A stretch of 51,756 nucleotides of DNA from Ophiosphaerella korrae (GCA_028456385.1 JALNQF010000294.1:1-51756), one strand, 5' to 3'; counted from the first letter of the stretch, positions 10,752 through 22,902 are shown. Translations and numbers: made by a program. The notes: generated by a model not told the origin, from the sequence alone.

Positions 10752-13700
10752 ATGATTTTCGCGAGCGGAGATTTCTCACCATCACTGTATGCATCCCTTG
10801 CAAGGCGCCAGCGGGAGGAAGGTGGACCAACAACTTTTGGATTGAAAGCCCCTCGAGAAAGGCACAGCCCGCATCCCTCAGAATTATTCGGTTACATAGG
10901 TGTTAGGTCAGGATTTCGTTTGGGTAGGATTCTGGAACGAGGGTGCTTTAACTATCGTTGGCCTTTTACTGAGTACTCTCTAATCCTTGTTGAAGAACTT
11001 GAAGATCTGAAACTGTGGCGAAGTATTAAGAACAAAATTGAGGATGAAGAAATAAGTGCCTTTTTGAACATGGATACCATGAAAGATAAAGAAGGATGCA
11101 GACCGCTGACCGATATCAAACATCTTCTCAAAGCCAAGGACCCGGAATCAACGCAAATGGCTGACCAAATATTCCTACGAGACAAGCCTTTCCTACGAGA
11201 CGAAGACAGTAGGTCGTCTTGGGCAGGCATCAAGGAGATGCTGCATCAAAAGAAGATCGGGGATCCAGGGATCAGGCAAATGTCGCGGGCCGAAGAACAT
11301 AAGTTAGACTGCGATACATACAAAGTGCGATACCGGAAACAACTTGAACATGAACTAAATGCGCTGAAGAATCAGATCGGCACATGTGCGACATTGTCAT
11401 ATGTGAAAGATGGCGTTCTTTATCAGATCCTACGCATCGCTTTAAACTCCTCCCCGAAACCCAACGATACATCACAAGTAGGAAGCCACATCGAGCTCAC
11501 CATTGGCGGCCCAATCAAATTCTATCATCGCGACCCATTCGCCTGGAAGATTAGGAGGGACCCGGTCAAGGTCGATGCGGGCCAACCTAAACTACCGGAG
11601 TATGCCGTGGACGATCGTAAGTGTCTCACGATCTACGACCCATTTCAATTCATTGCATTACAAGCAAGGGTTTTCCGACTTGTGGAAAATACATCGGGAG
11701 AAAGTTTTGAGTCCATCCCGTTATCAAAGTCCTCCTGCAATACCAATCATGGTGGAGACGTTTGTACTGCGCGCATCCATTTTAGACAGAGAAGTCGCAT
11801 CACGGTCATAGCTGCCTTTCGTTTGTATGAGAGTTCATCTAAACCCGAATCAACGTGGAACCCAACAATACCCACTTCATCGGAGGTGTATGACTTTGTG
11901 GGAGGAAGCACAACTAAGGCAGACCATACGGTGTCTACCGCTGCGCTGTGGGATGCAATTCTCCGCGAACGTTACGTTCATTCCAATCCCCTATCTCGGA
12001 TGACAGACCTACATGTACTTGGTCGTTGTCTCGAAAAGATTGTGCATGTTGATATGGTCCCTCAATGTGGGCTTGGCTCTAGTGACGCCTACAAGGCGCC
12101 GCGACACTTACAAGGCACCGATCCCAAAGGCCAGGAAAAGGAGCTTCATAATGTCTTTGAAGACACTCAGATTCAAGAGGATAATGAAAGCACCTGCCTG
12201 GGACCTTGTCTCGACTCAACAGACTCGTGGGATGGTACCGTGACTTTGGTCAGCAATTTGTTTATCGAACCTGAAATCAACTACGGTGCATTATTGTAAG
12301 TCCCCTTAACTGACACTATTACCTTAGTCATAACAAAGCCAGCTGGAAAGTCCGGTTTCTGGTCAAACTGTATCAGTTCTTCGATGATATGCGTAAGGAT
12401 TCACGCCCAAGAACGTCACTCTGGAACACCCGTCGGCACTCAATTGTGCGGCCACGATCGCCGTTGTGGCATCAGCAAGCTGCACCATCTCCTTCTGAAG
12501 TCGAGTCAGATGGGAAGATAACTCATGTTTGGAATGCCCTCAATTCGGAAGAAATTCAAGCAACCCTACTATGTCAATTACAACTCATCCAGCACAGAAT
12601 CGAAGGGGTCGTTCTATTTTTGATTCGTCGTTTGAATCATAGATCTTCGTCTTCATTCATGCAGCGGAGCAAGACGCATGCCGAGTCCGATTTCTACTAC
12701 ATCATGATCACGATCTGGTATTGTGTAAAGAACTTTGTTCATTTCAATTGGAGAAGAGATCTTATGCAGTTAGTCAATGAAAAAGACGCACGCAAGTCGG
12801 GCCTTCGTAGCGACAATGATGACTTTGGTATGCATCAACAAGATACAATTCCACTATTGCAATGGTATCAATATGGATCAATCCTCCAACTCACCGAAAG
12901 GGGTTATTTTCATCAATCCTGGGACAAAGACGCTCTTGGGCGAAAAGTCGATGAACTGAGGAAAACGGCTTTAGCAGCTTCCGCGGCGAAGACTTCCTTA
13001 GGCGGGCCGTACTTAGCAAGCGACGAAGTAGTGGATAGACTTGAGTTCCTAGCGCACGAACTCGGGTTGGAAGACCTACGGTACCATCACGGTAACCTCC
13101 ACACAATTACAACTTTTGGGATCAAACGCATTAGAGACCGAGAATACACGACAAATCTGAATCCTGGCCTTCAGCTAGATGGACCCGTTTACCATACCGA
13201 CGGTCCATGGGAAGTTCATGCCTTATGTCATCATAGCCGCCTGGCAGTTGCGGCTTTGGAACACGATCAAGGCGACCAATGGGGGAATATCGAACAGGTG
13301 AAAGAAGAGATAGATCAATACAAAGGTAAGATTTTCCAGTTTCTAAACTCACAAGCGACCCTCACACCCTGCTGGGAACGCTCATATCTTGGAGAAAAAA
13401 AGGGATGGGGCGAATCAGAGGCAAACTCAATCTTCGCGTCTACCCTGCTCGACATTGATAGGACTCTTCGTGATTTGGAGCAGATGGAAACCAATCACTT
13501 TGGAAACGAGCCTAGGCTAAACAACCTGATGGAGTTGCGGTCAAGTCGCCAGGCCCGTCTCATGCGAGCGTGGGGACGAGATGCTGAATTATTCGAGTGG
13601 AAAGGTTGGAAGCTACCTCGCCTCTATCATCCCGATACCTTCGTTATGTCTCTTGATGATACACCCCACCTGTACAGGTCGCCTGAGATTAATAAAAGAA

Positions 13701-15678
13701 CTATTCCACCGGCACTGGCCGAATACATGGACGATCCTCAAAACGTATACGCCTTCGACAAACAGGATCTCGAAGACTTGGGTGAGGAGCTTAGAAAAAT
13801 AAGTGTTGCCGATCTCGTCGAGACTAAAGGAAAGGGGGAGGACAGTGGTTCTATTGTCTACGCCGGGTCCATGATTCAAACCCCAGACAGTGCCAATGTC
13901 AGTCCGAAAGAGAAGGTGGTATTTCGGCTCCATGACAGCGTGGGTACTGCCATCCCGTGAACCAATATAGCTAACCGAATTGGTAGCTCGTCGATCTGAA
14001 CGTGCGCCATCGCTTTCTGTAATGTGCCTACCCTTTTTCTTTCAAATATTGCTGACTCCTTGCAGCGTTGTGGCGAACGAAGACATCAAACACAAGAGGA
14101 ACCTTCTAAACTGCTTAGTCTACGTGATGTGTCCTCGTTCGGCTGCCTGTCTTAGTAACCACTTACATAAAGTTGCTCGATTCAAGTGCCAAGGCAAGGA
14201 TGACTGGATAGCCCGGATAACTGTACTCAGTTGGCAGAGCTGGAAGCGGAATAACCAAAAGAAGCCTCCCGACGGCGTGGTATACAAGGACAACAAGAAT
14301 GAAGATCATGAAGATAATGACGAGACTATATCTTTTCCATCGGATTTCAAGCTCGACGTCTATAAAGAAGATGAGAAAGCGAAGCTCGCAAAAGCGGCAG
14401 AGAAGGAGATGCCGCGTGGAAGCACCCCATTGAACTCCGAAGAGAAACATCTTCAGGAACGCAATCCGAACCGATTGAAATCTGAATTCTTCAAGCTTCA
14501 GGTCTCGTCTTTTGTACTCGCAACGAACTCATTCGGTGATTTCAGCAAATGCACTATCATTTCTGAAGAGATAGACGGAGAGGAACTGAAAGCTATTGCG
14601 AATCAGGCGCAAGCACTGTGGCGGGTGTTCGTTCATCAGCCTCAGACTGCACGGTGCCTTGTATTCTTCCTCGTACTTGGACAGCTGGTTAGGGACATGA
14701 TTGAGCAGTATCGTCATGTATTTAACGTCCTCAGGTCAGTACTGGACCTTGACGTGAGTAGTAACCTGTTTCAACTCGTAGAATGCGATATCTGAATATG
14801 CCAGCAATGCCTAAAACCGAACGTTGAAATGTGGCCGGAGAAGCCAGAGACCATTCACCGATTTCAACATGCTATCTGGAGCCTCGAATCGCTGTACAAG
14901 TTGCAACGTAGCATGCAAGAGTCTTTGAAAAGTATCACAGAAGCAAAGGAAGACATGCTTGGACAACTTCAAAATGTAATTTGTCCGAAAAGCCCTAACT
15001 TCGATCGCTTATTTGCCCTAGGGAATTACCGCTCGGAGCGAAAGCCTTGAAGGGATATGCCGAGAGTACATTGATTCTTTTGAGAGTTGCTATAATAGAC
15101 TCTGTGCTAAAGCCACGGAGCTGGACCGCGTCATAGAGTTGAATGGCCGGTACAAGAACGCTGTAGGTTCACTGGCCTCACTACACCCTTTCTCACTAAT
15201 GCATCGGCAGTCGGAGGCGATTCTGAATCTTACCGGTAATCGGACTTCCCTTCGTCAAAACCGTACGATCGAGAGATTAACATACCTGACAATCTTATAT
15301 TTGCCGATGGGATTGATGGCCGTAAGTTTCTTTTGCCTCGTGCATCCAAGATACTAATTATTCCAGGCTATTTTCGCTATTCCTCCGGATCAGCGCACAG
15401 TGTTTCCGCATATGGGTATCCGATGGTTCACCGGAGGTATTATTCTCATGCTACTTGTCACATCATTCATCGCGGTATATGTCCTAGAAATTCTCCGCCC
15501 GCTTAGAACATTTTGGAAGGGCTGTGAAAGGATCTGGGTCAAGCGATTTTGGAACTGCAAGTGGGTTCGAAGATTGCGGGCATCGATACGAGATTGTTGC
15601 CAAAAGATGCTAGATCAAGCCAAACGTCTACGAAAAGGAAAGGCAAGGAGCGAGAAAAGCGGTGATGGTCTTGCGTAG
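10752..15678 (+). CDS. large protein with C-terminal CorA-like membrane domain, six exons
   Basis: Exons are inferred as 10752-12295, 12343-13956, 14066-14753, 14805-14975, 15022-15321 and 15367-15678. The sum, 4629 nt, is divisible by three and gives about 1542 residues. Introns of 45-51 nt have GTAAGT-, GTAATT- or GTGAGT-type donors and AG acceptors; CTAAC or CTGAC branch sites are seen in several. The 109-nt intron at 13957-14065 is least sure. The first 1300 residues are soluble, with helical and acidic parts (HEDNDE region near 14310), and match no domain I know. The end has helices (LESLYKLQRSMQESLK) followed by two membrane spans, LTILYLPMGLMA and GGIILMLLVTSFIAVYVLE, and a basic tail: the layout of fungal CorA-like (PF01544) proteins. 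The Gly-Met-Asn signature is absent; AIFAIPPDQRTVFP stands there. Ion transport is therefore doubtful. Confidence 0.8.
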
Positions 15679-16946
15679 CACACTAAAATGTAGCGTCAGC
15701 AATTTCTAAATCCCCTGTCACGAGGTATACCTATCTGCTTCTAAATATAGACATTGTGGCATACTAGGATGCACGTAGAAGTAGGAGGCAGGTGGCGACC
15801 TGCAGTCGGTGAGCTGAGTTGGAATATATGGCTTGAGTAGTTACATGACGAGTTGGTGTTGGTGGCTATCTACTCTATCCGATCCTTTATCGGTGCCTAC
15901 ACAGAGCTGCATTGCTGACCTAAGCCTCCTTGATTACGTGCGGTTCTACTACACTACATCTTCCTCTCTAATTTTTAATCTTGGTCCCTTTAAGCTCTAA
16001 AAGCTAGTCGCTCGCCTCTAAAACGCTTAATCTATCCTTCTAAAGACTCTGCGCACCCTATTTATTACTACTATATTCTTAACGAAGGATAGTAAGCTAC
16101 TTTAAAACTCTATTACTAATAGGATAGCTCTTCTACTATACTTAGTCTAAGCCGGATTTAATCACACTCTGAGCGCCTGTGCGATCTGCACAGCCACATA
16201 TCTTCCAATAAAATACCCGCGGATGCATAAGCTAAGAAGTGCGGGGCCATCTCACTTCCGTTAACTAGAAGTACCAATCAACATAGCAGCCCTACATGAA
16301 TTTGCCCGCGACAGCGCGCACGAAGTTGATGATAGCTTCTAAACATTTAGAGGCTTAGATAAGGCTAATCTACGAAAATTCGGAGCGATAAAGACTTGAT
16401 ACTAGCGCTGTGGGGAGGGAGGTCTATCACGCCGCGAAAGAAGGCGCTGTGCAAATCAGGCTGAGGCGACGATGCGAAGGTAATTTTTGGGGAAGAGTGG
16501 AACTTGTACATTCAAGATTAGCTACAGCAGATTATTTTCATCGCACTATAGTAATATTCGTTGTGCGCATGGGTTTTCCAGTTGCTGAAAGTCAAAGTAC
16601 CCCTCATTTGTCTCGCCACACTGTGTCTCGCTACGCAGTGAGGGGCGTTATAAAGAATTGATAGTAAATTTGATGAGGAAGCTTTCGTTTGCTAGGGCAT
16701 TTCGCTTCATAGGGACGGGTTTTATAAAATCATCTCGTCAAGTAGCGATCCATAAACTGCGCCACATATACCTCTATTATAGCTAGATGGATTTTTCCTT
16801 GCTTGCTCAGGTCTTGGCATCTAAAATGGCTGCCTCCCCTACGAAAGGACAACGCCATTTAACAACAACTGCATCAGGAATCATATCTCCAAAAAGAGGA
16901 AACAATCATAACCATTCGCATTGAACTACTCGCTCCCGCCATTAAA
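15679..16946. other. AT-rich, RIP-like intergenic region
   Basis: The part 15960-16400 is rich in TA and CTA/TAG triplets, as in mutated repeats, without a recognisable protein. The last 250 bases return to ordinary composition and lead into the next start codon, with a long purine/pyrimidine-mixed leader at 16860-16940. Confidence 0.5.
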
Positions 16947-19865
16947 ATGGCAAGCGCCTACTCCCCAAAAGAGGACGACGACCAGGCTCAAGTCCAACAC
17001 AAACTCGTTTCCGCCCTCCAAACAGCCCACGGATACGACGCCATCAAGGAAATCCTAGACAAGCTCGAAGACGTCAACGCCCTGCACCCACATGATTCTC
17101 TACGTCCCTATTTCGGCCAAGACGCGCTGCGCACAAGACCGCTCTATGAAGCAGCTGGGCGCTTCTCCCGGATCCAGCACGTTCCGCTTAGTCTGTTCCT
17201 CGACCATGGCGCCGATGTCAACCTACGAAATGAAGATGGCCAGGCGCCGCTGCATAATGCGGTAGCAGTCTCCAATAAGATTTGGATCGTAGATCTTTTG
17301 GACGCAGGCGCCGATATCAATGCTCAGATAACGCCGACTGTTGTCTTAAAGGCAACCGATGGGAGCCGAGACAAGACACCCGGATTCACACCGCTACATG
17401 TTGCTGCGTCGTGTGGGAGCGAGTGGATGACGAGATTACTGCTAGAGCGTGGCTCAAAATTCGATCTCAGGGATAGCAAGGGGCACACTGCTCTGGATGT
17501 TGCCGTTGTGCGGCGCCACCAGGGACCTTTTTGGGCGCTGGTCGAGTACGGAGCTCCGCGAGGGCGGAAGGTGGTATGCGAGGTTCCGCCGCGGTGGGTC
17601 TTTACGTCGAAGCAGATTGTTCGCAAACCCGAAATTCTTGTGTCCTCGCTCGAACATTTAATCCTGAGGAACTCCCTATTGGGGAAGCAGACCATAGACC
17701 TGGATTATTGCGTCAAGTGTTCGGCTGAGAAAGTTAAAGAGGCGGAAGCATTTACTCAGAAGCTGGACAATATTAAAAAGTGGCGTGGGCCGTGGACTTT
17801 CAACACGGCTTTTACTAAAAGATGTCTCTTGTGCCGCCAGATAACCCAAACCCTGGAGCCGTTTTCCCGACTCACCGATGGCGATGCCGAATCCGTAGAC
17901 TCCGATAAAGGCAGCGAACGCATGTCTCCCGGAGCCCGTATCAAGTACGAAGAGAGCCAAAACCAATTTCCGACCGCGGAACCTGGCGTCACGCTCTACG
18001 AGGACTGCGAAGGTTACAAGGGAGTTGCATGGAAATGCACTATTACAGAGGAACTGGGTACTCTCCTCAAGCACATTGAGCGATGGCCCGATGCAGACAC
18101 TGGTTCACGGGCTGCCTTTGTCATGGCCGGCTATTGGCTCCACACTTGCTTAACCTCGCATCAAAAGTGCAGACTTTCAGACGCCATACCGCATCTCCCA
18201 ACGCGGGTCATTGACGTTAGCAACGGAGTCGCCGAGCCTGTTCGCTTGATAGCCAGCGAAGGTACGCGCGGATTATACTGCACGCTGAGTTACCGTTGGT
18301 ATGACTCCCTTGCTTTCAAAACGACTACAGAAAACATTTCTCAGCTTTACCAAGGCATTCCCGAAAACGCACTCCACCGCACCATCAGGGACGCCATCAT
18401 CACGACACGAACGCTGGGCCTCCGTTACCTGTGGGTCGATGCTCTCTGCATTATCCAAGACGACACCGACGACTGGATACGAGAAGCAGCGCGCATGTCC
18501 GCCGTGTACGAGAATTCGATGCTAACCATCGCCGCGATCGACTCACCTAGCGCTGAGCAAGGAATGTTTCGAACGAGAAAATATCCTCCCCGACCCTACA
18601 ACAGAGACTTCCCCCTTGACTCCCCGACGGGTTACTTCGGCTATAGCCACCCCTTCTTCGTCTTTTCTAACAATTGCCGCGCCCGCCCACTGGGCGAACT
18701 CGACACGCGAGGCTGGTGCCTGCAGGAACAGCTCTTGTCGCCGCGCATCCTGAGCTACGCGGACGGCGAGCTATTTTGGGAATGCTGCGAGGTGACGGCG
18801 TCAGAGTCATATCCTGGTGGGGTGTCGCAATCTAAACGAACGCACACAGAGAAGCTGCAGACAAGAAAGGATTGGCAGGCGTTCAATACAATCGCGAGGA
18901 ATGTGCGCAAACAGTACCGTAAATGGAGCATCACAGGACCCAGCAAGGAGGATGCTGTCACACTGTGGTGCACCATCGTAGAAGAATTCACGCGTCGGCG
19001 TCTGACGGTGGAAACGGACCGGCTGGTTGCCATCCAAGGCATATCGAGTATCATAACTGCATACACGAATGAAGAAATGGTGCTGGGCATGTGCATATCT
19101 TCCCTCCCCCGTCACCTTCTCTGGTGGGTCAACACCATCGCCGGGGCCTCCAAAGTCCCAGACGCACTGTACAGCCCAGCGCACTTCCGCTGCCCGTCCT
19201 GGTCGTGGGCCTCAGTGGTCGGGCCCATCGCGTACAGCAACATCAACGGCAAGGCCCTAGGCATGTACCGCAACTCGTCCTACTACGACGAGCAGGACCT
19301 GGACTCCACGGGGACCCCGTTCACGCCGCACGTCGAGGTCGTGGAGACGTGCGTGGCGCGCGTGCCGAATGGGTGGGAAGGCACGCTCACGCTACGAGGA
19401 GTGCTGATGAAAGCGTATGTACGAGAAAAGGGCGAGAAGATAACGTACTACTGCGACGTCAAATCCGTCCAATACACAGGACACCGCATCTTCCTTGGCC
19501 CGGGACCACCGCCGCCGCGAAACAATCCAGCACCGTCTGCCAACAAAAGCGCAGAAGAGGGGGCTTCCGAGAACGACATATTCGCCGATCTACCCGCCCG
19601 CTTCGCAGATTGGGGGAAACAAGGCGGGCCTGATGCGCCCGATGAGGATTTCTGGGAACAGTGGTTCCCAGACACTACGGACGATTTCCCGTCTGAGATG
19701 CTGTGTCTGCTGATTGGGGTCGAGTTTAACAGTCAGTACTGCTTGTGTCTGGTTCCTGTCGGCGACGGGACGTATCGGAGAATAGGGGTGTGTAGTTGGT
19801 ATCTTGGACGTGTGGATGTAGGTGCAGAGGGGAGGGGTGTGGTAAGCACGGTTAGGATTGTTTAG
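16947..19865 (+). CDS. ankyrin-HET domain protein, 972 residues
   Basis: A single intact exon starts at the ATG in AAAATGGC. Residues about 60-215 form ankyrin repeats (LYEAAGR..., DGQAPLHNAVAVSNK, GFTPLHVAASCGSEWM, KGHTALDVAVV). Two CxxC pairs follow (YCVKC near 254 and RCLLC near 291), a typical lead-in of HET proteins. The HET domain, about residues 400-620, shows H..C, LPTRVIDVSN, LYCTLSYRWYD, YLWVDALCIIQDD, SMLTIAAIDS and TRGWCLQEQLLSPRILSY. HET domains in fungi trigger cell death in non-self recognition. There is no NACHT or NB-ARC, so sensing may be done by the ankyrin part or by a partner. It has ordinary codon use and sits between AT-rich flanks, implying selection or recent survival. 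Confidence 0.93.
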   Translation: MASAYSPKEDDDQAQVQHKLVSALQTAHGYDAIKEILDKLEDVNALHPHDSLRPYFGQDALRTRPLYEAAGRFSRIQHVPLSLFLDHGADVNLRNEDGQAPLHNAVAVSNKIWIVDLLDAGADINAQITPTVVLKATDGSRDKTPGFTPLHVAASCGSEWMTRLLLERGSKFDLRDSKGHTALDVAVVRRHQGPFWALVEYGAPRGRKVVCEVPPRWVFTSKQIVRKPEILVSSLEHLILRNSLLGKQTIDLDYCVKCSAEKVKEAEAFTQKLDNIKKWRGPWTFNTAFTKRCLLCRQITQTLEPFSRLTDGDAESVDSDKGSERMSPGARIKYEESQNQFPTAEPGVTLYEDCEGYKGVAWKCTITEELGTLLKHIERWPDADTGSRAAFVMAGYWLHTCLTSHQKCRLSDAIPHLPTRVIDVSNGVAEPVRLIASEGTRGLYCTLSYRWYDSLAFKTTTENISQLYQGIPENALHRTIRDAIITTRTLGLRYLWVDALCIIQDDTDDWIREAARMSAVYENSMLTIAAIDSPSAEQGMFRTRKYPPRPYNRDFPLDSPTGYFGYSHPFFVFSNNCRARPLGELDTRGWCLQEQLLSPRILSYADGELFWECCEVTASESYPGGVSQSKRTHTEKLQTRKDWQAFNTIARNVRKQYRKWSITGPSKEDAVTLWCTIVEEFTRRRLTVETDRLVAIQGISSIITAYTNEEMVLGMCISSLPRHLLWWVNTIAGASKVPDALYSPAHFRCPSWSWASVVGPIAYSNINGKALGMYRNSSYYDEQDLDSTGTPFTPHVEVVETCVARVPNGWEGTLTLRGVLMKAYVREKGEKITYYCDVKSVQYTGHRIFLGPGPPPPRNNPAPSANKSAEEGASENDIFADLPARFADWGKQGGPDAPDEDFWEQWFPDTTDDFPSEMLCLLIGVEFNSQYCLCLVPVGDGTYRRIGVCSWYLGRVDVGAEGRGVVSTVRIV

Positions 19866-20873
19866 TGATTGCCTACTTGAGAGACGAAGAGGAATAGAGA
19901 TTTGCCGTTTTGTATGTCAATTTATCTTTAATGAGAGGAGGAGTACCTATTAGGACGGAAAGGAGAATGGATAAGAGGTTTAGCTAAAGGGAGATGGTTG
20001 GCAGTTAGTTATATACTTTAAGAGTATCAGAAGCGCCTACACCCTAGGACTAGCTGGCGGGCTATTATACAGATTGACGGAATTATACGAGTGCCCACGT
20101 TCAGCGACGATGAAGAAGATAATTCCCCTTCCAGTTAAGACGTGTAGATACCCTTAGAATAGACGCTTAATAATCTAAGCTTTGTCTTAGCTACGTAGCC
20201 TGTGCTAGAAAATCCTGCTGCATTTGTAATACTATAGAACGCCGCTAACGTCGACAATAGCCTTACTTTAGTTAGCCTTAGATCTGCTATAAAGCGCGTG
20301 CAATCTAAGAAATATCTACTAGACTGTAGATAGATTTATAAAGCGTGTATCTCGAGTATATTTGCTATATATCTGTAGCCTTTGCGCATTAGTGCTAGTC
20401 TATAGTTATAGCGAGCCTAGATACTAGGAGCTCTACTCCTATACTTACATAGAAAGCTCGAGTAGACTAGTAGTATTGTAGTAATGCTTATATTAGCACT
20501 ATATACTTGCTTATTAGTAAGTAAAAAGGAAGACCCTAGCTTTCAGCTATTAGCTTAAGATTGCCAACGTCTACTCCTGTTGCTGTAGCTAGTATATAGT
20601 TACCTTATTCCTATTTGTATAACAGTCTCTATTGAAACTATATAAAGTACAAGGATATAAGTAAAAACGTTAGTAATATAGCTACGGGTATCTTGCAAAA
20701 CTTAGTAATATATGCTAATTCTAAGCTGTCGTGCCTTGTCTTCTTTACACTCTCTTGTGCTTTATAGCAGAGTCGTAACGTTTAAGGACAGCCTGCGTTT
20801 CTAGGTTCTGCGCACTAAGCACCTTCCTATAACCGCTCGCTGCCCGCTAATATAGCTTAATCGCAGCAAGGTA
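19866..20873. other. RIP-like AT-rich flank with decayed TPR tail
   Basis: Most of the stretch is saturated with TA, CTA and TAG and has no open frame. At its right edge, 20873 down to about 20770 on the minus strand, translation in the frame of the neighbouring TPR gene continues after its stop: YLAAIKLY, stop, RAASGYRKVLSAQNLETQ. This is the lost end of that gene. Confidence 0.65.
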
Positions 20874-22902
20874 CTACTCTTGACGGTGATAGAGAAAGGC
20901 GAAGTTGTCAACGCTAGTGAGCGTGTCAGGGTGCTCTGGCCCAAGCACCTTCTTATAACCGTTCAGCGCTCGTTGATGCATCGCCTCTGCCTCTTCGTAC
21001 CGTCCAAGGCTTGACAACACCGAACCAAGATTGTTGACGCTGGTGAGCGTGTCAGGGTGCTCTAGACCAAGCACCTTCTCTGATCCTGCCAGATCTCTTC
21101 GATGCATCGTTTCTGCCTCTTCGTACCGTCCAAGCCTTGACAACACCAGCCCAAGATTGTTGACGCTGGCGAGCGTGTCAGGGTGCTCTGGCCCAAGCAC
21201 CTTCTCACAACCGTTCAGCGCTCGTTGATGCATCGCCTCTGCCTCTTCGTACCGTCCAAGGCTTGACAACACCGACCCAAGATTGTTGACGCTGGCGAGC
21301 GTGTCAGGGTGCTCTAGACCAAGCACCTTCTCTTTCGCGTTCAGCGCTCGTTGATGCATCGCCTCTGCCTCTTCGTACCGTCCAAGGCTTGACAACACCG
21401 AACCAAGATTGTTGACGCTGATGAGCGTGTCAGGGTGCTCTAGCCCAAGCACCCGCTCTCTCCCTTTCTGCACTCGCCGATGTAGTCTCTCCGCTTTCGT
21501 GTACAGACCTTGATAATCTAGTACTTGACCAAGAAGGCTCAGAGCTTTCAGCAAATCTGTATTGTCGTCGTTGTTACCGCCCTGGATTTCATCGCTTTCA
21601 TGGCTTCCTACTAGCCTGCGAGCCACTTCTTCGGCAGTCTTGTATCTCCCCTGATCAGCAAGCAGCCTTCCCAGCTTATACAGCATTTCTGATGTCTCCT
21701 TAGGGCTGACCACAAGCGACGCCTCTGCTACGAAGATCTGGTCTCGCAGCCGCTCTTCCTCATCTCCCTTGTATCGTAGGCCTGCATAGGCGAACATCTG
21801 CATCTCGCCATCGAAGGTGCCTGGGCCGGCATCAAACCGGAGTTGAGGACGAACAAGAGATGCATATGCGAGCGCTGGGCTCTGGCCAACAAAGACGCTG
21901 TCTTGAAGCCGGATGATGCTCGAGACGGATGATAACGCAGGCGATGGCATCTGCGGACTCTGCCCTGCAACAAAGACTCCTCTAGGAGACAGCACCGTAG
22001 CGGCCGGTGAGCACATGGACATGACCGCGGGAGACCCTCGCTCGGAGATGGTGTGACATCCTACAGCAGACGGTGTAGCTTCAGTGTGTCAGCAAAAGTC
22101 GTGTCTCTATCGTGCTGCCTTACATGCTGCCGGACTAAGTGTCTGCAGAAAGCTGTCTGTCACCTTGTGCCGCTTCATCCACCGCTCGATCTTCTGCGAG
22201 TCTACCCGGTTGCCTCGTACATCGAACACAAGCTCGTCTTTATCAGTCTCGACGAGCTTCCGTTTCTGACGCTTCCGCACGATGGCTCTCATCTCCTGCG
22301 GCTTGATATTCTTGTCCTTTCCCCATTGACTGATGCGTGATTGGTACTGCCGCAGCCTATAGATTTGCCGACGTTAGAAACATGCTTGAGACTTGCTTTG
22401 TACTGGCGCAAGCGAAAGTAACTTACTCGGCCTTGAAGCCATTCTCCTCATCGAGTATTTGCCTTACTTGCCGCAACGGCATTCCTTGTGTAGTGTGCAA
22501 GTCGAGGATGCGCTGTTTGTACGGCTCCCAGTCGCTCGCTCGTATAGTTGGCGCCTTGCGCTTCCGTGGCCGAGCTGGCGGGCCCATGGCTGATGCAGGT
22601 CCAGCAATTGCTGCAGACTGACCGTTGCCATTGCTACCACCATTGCTTACAAGCTGCGCTTCGTGTTGCGCATGGCTAGCGAGTTCTGTCGACGGACTAT
22701 GGGGATATTGGACGAAGAACGGCGTATGTGCAGCCAGCCCCGCTGGCACTTGTACCTGCTGGGCGGAGGCAGAGGCCCCTCCGTTGGCGTAATACAATTC
22801 ATGTGCTTGTTGGGGAGAAGGATGATGGTATTCATGATACGAGGATCTGGGTTGGGTATTGACGAGCGCCAGGCTAGGTAGAATGTGCGGTGGAAACGCC
22901 AT
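20874..22902 (-). CDS. Clr5 domain-TPR repeat protein, 637 residues
   Basis: Exons on the minus strand are 22902-22427, 22356-22124 and 22078-20874; 1914 nt in all. Introns of 70 and 45 nt carry GTAAGT/GTAAGG donors and CTAAC/CTGAC branch sites. The second acceptor is placed at CTGAAG because the later CTGTAG would create a stop. The N-terminus is low-complexity (Gln, Ser, Ala). A Clr5 domain spans about residues 122-175 (DWEPYKQRILDLH, MPLRQVRQILDEE, ISQWGKDKN); in fission yeast Clr5 acts in heterochromatic silencing. After a Ser/Pro linker come kinesin-light-chain-type TPR repeats (VLGLEHPDTL, NNLGSVLSSLGRYEEAEAM) that are almost identical at DNA level. The stop at 20876-20874 replaces a Gln codon (TAG for CAG) and cuts into the repeat series, so the protein is shortened. 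It lacks any NTPase domain. Nuclear or regulatory action is inferred from Clr5 only. Confidence 0.87.
20925..21428 (-). repeat. four 126-bp tandem units coding TPR repeats
   Basis: The motif for EHPDTL recurs exactly every 126 bases (near 20925, 21051, 21177, 21303 and 21429). The units differ by few bases, mostly in the helix-B positions (RALNAKEK, RALNGCEK, RDLAGSEK, RALNGYKK). Such uniformity suggests recent duplication or gene conversion. Confidence 0.9.

Noticed and set aside
12296..12327. A 32-nt intron ending at the first TTAG
   Set aside because: It is too short for splicing; the next acceptor gives 47 nt with a CTGAC branch site and keeps the frame.
22047..22123. Second intron of the Clr5-TPR gene ending at CTGTAG
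   Set aside because: That joint creates a TGA; the CTGAAG acceptor at 22079 gives a 45-nt intron and an open frame.
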